NCBI GenBank assembly: GCA_029379385.1
Contig: CM055618.1
Location: 16,345,071-16,409,070, forward strand
DNA: 64,000 bases
Direction of reading: 5' to 3'
Source of the DNA: Quillaja saponaria
Taxonomy: Eukaryota > Streptophyta > Magnoliopsida > Fabales > Quillajaceae
Under the pieces are notes generated by a model. The model ran no database searches. It was not told the DNA's origin and saw nothing but the letters and a program-made list of their open reading frames with translations. Below are positions 57,901 through 64,000 of this stretch, piece after piece; positions within the stretch are counted from its first letter, which is position 1, and every line of letters begins with the position of its first letter. The translations under genes and the position numbers were made by a program.

Positions 57901-60580
57901 ATTCACGATCGATAAGCATGAATTTGGACCAAGTCGGCCTTATGGCAAATGAGTGAATGTGATCAAGTGAACTAGTGTTTTGCAAAATCGCCAACGGGCA
58001 AAATCAATTTTTTTTTATTTTCTTAATTACCCTTGTGAATTTTTATTATTGCATAAATACCATTTAGTTGTTATTTTATAGTTTTAAAACATTATAAATT
58101 TATTTTTCTTTTTTTTCCTAATTCTTTACCATTTTAATACTAATAGATTATAATTGCTTTTTGACTTTTGATTTTTTTTCTTAATTCTTCTTCAATATTA
58201 ATAGGTCTATAATTGGTCAATAATTATAAGTTGGTAGTAATTAAGGTTCAATTTCTCAATTTTCTTTTTTATATTTAATAAGCTCCTAAAAATTATAATA
58301 TTTTCTTAATTTTTCTCAATTTTACTTTATTAAGAGGAAAATTTTATGATTATAATATTCTTTCATCTTAAGAATTTTAAAAAATAAATTATATTATGAA
58401 TTTAATTTTTGTTGGACTTAGCTACTTGTTTAATAACACTAACCTACAGTAATACTTTTTATTAACTATAATTTGTTGATACATATATTAATTCTTTTAA
58501 ACATATATATATATATATATAACATAAAACCGCAAATTGAACGCTACAAAAGCTAATTTATCAATAAGGCCAGTAGTGCCAATAGGTAGACCAATAGGAC
58601 ATGTGCCATAAGCCAAATCGGTCATTTGGTGAATTTCAACCAATAAATATAAGCGACATTGTGTTTGTAAAACCACAACAAACCCAATGGATAGTCAATT
58701 AGACATTACGTTATAATTGGTCATGCTCAAACATGCACCAAGGTATTATTACCCATAATTTAGATGAAATCAAATATTTACACAATATCTCTTTGTCAAA
58801 TTACAATTGTTATACTATGTTCATAAAAATATAAAAATAAAAGTCAAAGTAAATTACCTTAATTTCAAGTGGGACAATAAGAATTGGCCAAATACAAAAT
58901 AATTGTACGAAAAAAATCTCTATTTGTGATATTTTAATCCAAACATTCTTCTTGTAAATTTGAATTGACAAACAAATTTATGTATTTTTATATTATTTAT
59001 AATTCACTGATGATTTACTAGAAATATCTCACTGTACGTGTCAAATTATTGATAAAAAAAATACAAAGCATGTCAAAAAATTATTCAACAATTCAAGAAT
59101 AACAATCGTTCAGAATTATTTTGTAAAAGTTTGAGACATTGATGACAAAAATGACAGGAAAATGGAGGCATGGATTCACACATCATATATTTGAATTACG
59201 TATGCTACATTGATAAAGACATATAATTTATGTTGAATTTCTTTTACTAGTTTAATAAATATCAATAAGAGAATTATTACGTGTGCTGATGGATATTCAG
59301 TGAATCTTTAGCGACAAAGATCATGAAGAAAGCTGTTAATGAGGTGGTAATAAACAATGCACTTCAATCCAAAGATTGTGTCAGTGTAGTGTAGATGGTG
59401 TCCCACCAAGTCCATTACAGCCCACCTACTTACTGCACCAAATTTATTATATATACATTTTTTCAGCAATACCAAAGAAATAAAATGAAGATATTTTCCC
59501 AATACCCATAATCAAAATAATATATAATAAATCTTTTGACTTTTGAGGGTTAAGTACCAAATTTTGGTGAGGTTTATAGTAAACCGTTCATTTTTCTTTA
59601 TTAAATCATAGCCATCTATAAATGTTAACCAGTTACCTAAATTAACAAAATAAAAAATAAAAAATTATCTCGAAATATGAATTGAATATTATATATTTTT
59701 TAATTTCTTACTTTCACTTTTTTTTTGCCCCTGGTTTCGTACTTTTCTTTTCTCTCTCTCTACTGACTGAATAGGTCATCAAAATAGATGTAAAATCTGA
59801 GTTGTATTCAATATGTCATCCTTTTTATTTGCTAAAACACTAATTAAAAAATAAAAAATATATATATATATATATGCATGTTTCTAAAATTTTATATTAC
59901 TTTATAATATTAAGTTTTCAATACATTTTTATTTTTTAAATTGATATAATATTTTATTAGAAATCTTAATAAATTTTGTTCAAGATTCAGAACTCACAAT
60001 TGTTTCCATTTATAAATATTTTTTTTTTATGAATTAGAATATTATTATTTAAACTGCATCATGTGGGTATATTTTTAAAAATTTAATAAGCATATAATAC
60101 TTGACATATAATTTTATTGAAAAAAAAAATACAAAAATAGAAGGGCAAATTTAGGTTTGCAGTTCAGTTAAAAAATCGAGGCACCAATGAGGATGCGACA
60201 AGTATTGAAAATTATTGTACTACGAATATATGATATGTGGCCTGCAAAAACAGCTGAGAGCCGTCCAGATTGACTTCATCTCCATTGGGAGGAAAACGAG
60301 TGATAGAGAAAAAATCAAAACTTTTTGTGAACCCAATTGTTGAATTGTCACACTTGAACATCGAACATCACTCCCAATTGTCAAAAGAAACATCTTACCT
60401 TCTTTTTCTCTGTCTCGTGGCCTTCGTCGAATTTATTTACCTTTTGTTTGATTACCAAAAGAGAGAAAGAAAGAAAGAGGGACGCAGTAAGAAAGACAAG
60501 CTTTAAATGCGAGTTGGTTGAGGGATAGTTTCTTTCCCTCTTCTCTTACGGACTAAGCATAAGGAACGCTTCTCTTCCTT
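54930..60580. other. Long AT-rich gene-poor stretch
   Basis: The first 150 bases are the aconitase leader and promoter, with a (GA)n run at 55003-55026. From 55100 to about 60250 the sequence is strongly AT-rich with TA runs near 55218-55238, 58505-58522 and 59860-59875. I recognise no gene, RNA or intact mobile element. Old decayed transposon sequence is likely but cannot be named by eye. Confidence 0.5.
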
Positions 60581-60588
60581 TATATATA
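60581..60588 (+). promoter_or_regulatory. TATA box of the RING-H2 gene
   Basis: TATATATA in TTCCTTTATATATAGCTCC, 88 bases before the start codon, with a pyrimidine-rich stretch just before it. Confidence 0.65.
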
Positions 60589-60675
60589 GCTCCTCGCTAA
60601 ACCCAAATCTGTGAAGATCAAGAGTGACTGGGTTTTTAGTTTGTTGCTACAATTTCTGATTCTGACCAAACGCAA

Positions 60676-62204
60676 ATGGATTTTTTCTCACACCCATCTG
60701 TAATTTTGCCTTTGTCTTCATCATATTTGTTTGGGAATTTCGTGGAAAGAGTTAAACAAATATGTAATTTCGCGGTTTCTGCTGTCATTGGGAACATTTT
60801 CTCTGCGATCTTTACCTTCTGCTTTGCATTAGGTTTGTTTTTTCTCGTCCTTTCAATTCAATTGATCTGTTTCTCTATATTCTTGATCTGTTCTGTCTTT
60901 CTGATGTGGGTTTTCATTGTATTGCATTTGGGTTTCTTTTGTTTCTGTACAAGTTTGTCATTTATAAAGAATGATGTGGGGTATTTGTTTTAGGATGACA
61001 CAATTGAAATTTTGGTTCAAGAAAGAAATGAACTTCACAATAAAAATGATTTATGAATGTCCCATTTCTTTGTTGAATATGAATATGATTAAACCTGGCC
61101 TATAATCCAAATTTTGGTCCTTCAGCCATTTCTTTAGTATTCAAATCCAAATTGTGGGTCATCTTATTGAGTTCCTCATTATGTAATTTGAGGTTCAAAA
61201 TTCCTTCTTTCCTAGAGATTCATTGGCTTTGCTAGGATTGTCAATAAGCAAATGGCTTTTTTGTTGGCAGTGGGAACTTTGTTGGGAGCTATGACTGGAG
61301 CTTTGATAGGCCAAGAAACTGAGAGTGGCTTCATCAGAGGGGCTGCAGTTGGTGCCATATCAGGAGCTGTTTTCTCAATTGAAGTCTTTGAGTCTTCTCT
61401 TGTTCTTTGGCAATCTGACGAATCTGGGATTGGATGTCTTCTGTATTTGGTGAGCAATCTAGCTCTTCACCAAATGGGAGGAATCTGTTAATACACTAGC
61501 AAAAAAAAATAAAAAAATGGGAGGAATTTAGTTTAGAATTCATGATGATTATACAAAGCCATTATTCCCTGAGATTTGATTATTGTCCTCACCAATTGGT
61601 ACCTGAAACCTTTTGAATGAACCATGCAGATTGATGTTATTGCAAGCCTACTAAGTGGGAGACTTGTCCGTGAGCGTATTGGTCCAGCCATGTTAAGTGC
61701 CGTGCAAAGTCAGGTAATTTGCAATGTCAATTTGTCATTGACAGCAGTTCCTAGATAAAATCTTATCTGCTTAGACATTCATTTATTCTTTATCAGATGG
61801 GTGCTGTTGAAACAAGCTTTGATGAGGTTCAAAACATCTTTGACATTGGAGGGTCCAAAGGATTGCCTGGAGATTCAGTTGAAAAGATCCCAAAGATCAG
61901 AATCACTACCGACAACAATTTCGATGCTTCTGGGGAAAAAGTTTCTTGCTCAGTCTGCCTCCAGGTAAAGTCATAGTTTTCTTTATGGTTTCCTCTCAAA
62001 ACTTAAAACTAAAAGTTTACCTTTACTGTGAACAGTGAATAAGATTTTCCAACTGAGATTCTGAAATTTTTACCTATTCAGGACTTTCAACTTGGAGAGA
62101 CAGTCAGAAGCTTGCCTCATTGCCATCACATGTTTCATCTACCTTGCATAGATAAATGGGTACTCAGGCATGCTTCTTGTCCATTATGCAGAAGGGATCT
62201 GTGA
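60676..62204 (+). CDS. NIP1: NEP1-interacting-protein-like RING-H2 E3 ubiquitin ligase
   Basis: Five exons: 60676-60832, 61271-61449, 61630-61713, 61797-61964 and 62082-62204. They are in phase and give 236 residues, the usual size. The N-terminal half is hydrophobic with two likely membrane segments (about 36-60 around [18 protein letters not shown] and 77-95 around [18 protein letters not shown]), separated by the glycine-rich [18 protein letters not shown]. Then come [22 protein letters not shown] and the RING-H2 domain with zinc ligands C191, C194, C210, H212, H215, C218, C229 and C232. Arabidopsis relatives NIP1 (At4g35840) and NIP2 (At2g17730) are thylakoid-associated and bind the plastid RNA polymerase RPOTmp; other relatives are membrane E3 ligases. 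No break is seen. It is the last gene of the conserved block. Confidence 0.95.
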
Positions 62205-64000
62205 TTCTGCATATGTAAGTTACAATCTGTGAAGAGTTCTTTCATTGTTCATACACCCATTTACCTGTAGGAGTTATACTCAGTTACATCTACTTGAAGA
62301 ATTCCATTCATGAGTTGTATTATGGTACTTGATTACTGATTGTGTATAAAGAAAATTTTGAAAAATAAACAGTTTCTCTCCTGATGATATGACAGACATC
62401 CCTTTTCTGTATTTATTTAAACATGATTATATAATTAAGAAGCACCCTAGAAAACAGCCTCTTTGGTTAAACTGTGGGACTCTGATCTTGTATAGGCTGA
62501 CACTTGACAGTAAGTGTAGAACTTTGTCTAACCCAGTATGGAAATGAGACAAAGGTACACTAATTTGGTACATATACAGGGACACCAATAAAACTAAAAT
62601 TAATATCCTATCGTACAAGAGCACTTTACTTCTCCATCTACCAATGTAATAGTCATATCTAATATGAGACTGCAATAAATTTGCATTGTCATTAACACCT
62701 CATCGAGAATTACAAAACAGGAAAGTTTTGTTGCATGGAAACTAACCCATAGGTTGCCAGCCTGAGGAAAATATAGGATAAGACAACGAATCATAGTGAT
62801 AGACTGAAGCCACTTTGTATTTTACAAGCATGTCCTACATTCTTAAATCCTAAATTCATCAACCACTAAAGATACCAATCCAATGGTTTGTATCCTGAAA
62901 AGAAAATAAATGGTGATTATTATAAAATTCATCCAAATGAGGTATATACATAACCAATTTTGTTGATTTTTCAGTACGATTAATTTTTCATCAATGGTCG
63001 ATATTTGCTTTTCTATTTGCTTTTCATCAGTACGATTAATTTCTTTTCAAAAACAAACTACCCAATTTTTTCATACCTATTTGCTTCCTAATTTTTCTTT
63101 TTTAAATAATTCTTCTAATAACTAATTATGTTTTTTTTTATCCAAATAAATTAAAAATATTATTCATAATCTCTCCTACACAGATTCTCAATTAATTGTT
63201 TTGACACACGATATAGACTGCACTTTACGTGTCATCCAAAATTTTATATTTGATTATAAATATCTAAAAAGTATAATGTCTGTATATGTAATTTCATGTC
63301 TTGCATTTATATGTGGTGCCACTGCCATGATTCTTTGCACTTCAGTAAAGGCTTTATTTGTCACCACTAGTTTATTTTTGGTGTGGCATGAGATTAAATT
63401 ATGCTTTCTAAAAGGAGGATAAGTATAATTATGAAATTCAATACTTATACTAAGTATTATATTAAGTATGAATATGAACTAGTTGAGAGAAGAAGAAAAA
63501 TTGAGAGAAAAGAAGATCCAGAGAGTAAAAGAAAAAAATATATCTACCTTTTTATTGAGAATGAGAGACAAAAAAAAGTTATCAAAAATTTCATATTTAT
63601 CTCACAAATAAGTTATTTGTGAGAATAAATAAGTAATTCACGAAATCTGCACAATTGATAATCAAAATTTATCTCTATATAATTTGCACACCTTATCCTA
63701 AGCTATAAAACTATACTTTTTACCAAAAAAAATAAAAATAAAAATAAAAAAATATTATTTTTTTATTTATTTAGGTCAACTTAATTAATATATATTTTAA
63801 TTTCGGATTATTTTATATTTAGTCAGATACAAAAGAAGCCCATTAATGGTTGCGTATTCTACCCTTTTAGGGTCATATCCAATGTAATTGGGCTTTCAAG
63901 AAATAGTTGTAGAGGCAACAATTCAAGCTGTCATTGAGTATGTTATTTCTTTCCTTTTCTGTTTTTCTTTTTCCTTCTGTTTTCTTTTCTTTGTGTGTAT
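62205..64000. other. 3' flank of RING gene and intergenic, no gene seen
   Basis: AT-rich. Small open frames at 63201-63622 are low complexity. AAGCCCATT and TTGGGCTTT (site II-like) near 63836-63896, close to the window end, might belong to a promoter of a gene beyond it. Confidence 0.45.

Noticed and set aside
63201..63622. Two short plus-strand open frames near the window end
   Set aside because: AT-rich, one ends in a Lys/Glu/Arg low-complexity run; no family resemblance and no promoter or splice support.
1..64000. tRNA, rRNA and microRNA genes
   Set aside because: I looked for T-loop GGTTCGAATC-type boxes and conserved rRNA words and saw none; microRNA hairpins cannot be judged reliably by eye. 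tRNAscan-SE and small-RNA reads would decide.

Overview
This is eukaryotic nuclear DNA from a dicotyledonous flowering plant. It is AT-rich, its genes carry many GT-AG introns, and its plant-only families include LTO1, SEN1, OEP23 and a DC1 protein. Species cannot be fixed from the sequence. Gene models were built by hand from splice signals, reading-frame continuity and remembered family sequences. No search was run.

Layout. (1) 0.6-11 kb: a broken DUF295 F-box gene (+), an OEP23/UPF0548 gene (-), a divergent CRAL-TRIO (SEC14-like) gene (-), a U4 spliceosomal RNA gene (+) with its own snRNA promoter and 3' box, and the thylakoid thiol oxidase LTO1 (-). (2) 11.8-21.1 kb: a DC1 zinc-finger gene (-), the rhodanese SEN1/DIN1 (+), a Tra2/SR45a-like RS splicing factor (-) and a syringolide-induced-type small protein (-). 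(3) 21.9-29.2 kb: the largest subunit of RNA polymerase II (-), 14 coding exons including the heptad CTD. (4) 30.38-36.69 kb: a complete young Ty3/gypsy chromovirus LTR retrotransposon with matching 5-bp target duplications, a broken coding region and an internal duplication that carries a second primer-binding site. (5) 38.9-54.9 kb: a 126-aa protein with two CxxC pairs (+), a 176-aa uncharacterised protein (+), a prolyl 4-hydroxylase (+) and cytosolic-type aconitase (-, 20 coding exons). (6) 54.9-64 kb: a long gene-poor AT-rich stretch, then an NIP-type RING-H2 E3 ligase (+).

From memory of the Arabidopsis map, gene order closely follows At4g35750-At4g35840 together with its duplicate around At2g17695-At2g17730. 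That makes this an ordinary conserved euchromatic block. The genes do not form a pathway: they cover transcription and splicing (RPB1, U4, RS protein), chloroplast redox and senescence (LTO1, SEN1, OEP23), primary metabolism (aconitase), cell-wall protein modification (P4H) and ubiquitin ligation (RING).

I found no undescribed biological system. Points most worth a second look are the U4 gene and a decayed U2 copy (neither visible as an ORF), single-base frameshifts in RPB1 and aconitase that may be assembly errors, an early stop at the CTD tip, two GC-AG introns, the double-PBS retrotransposon, and a duplicated promoter-like segment on both sides of the DC1 gene.
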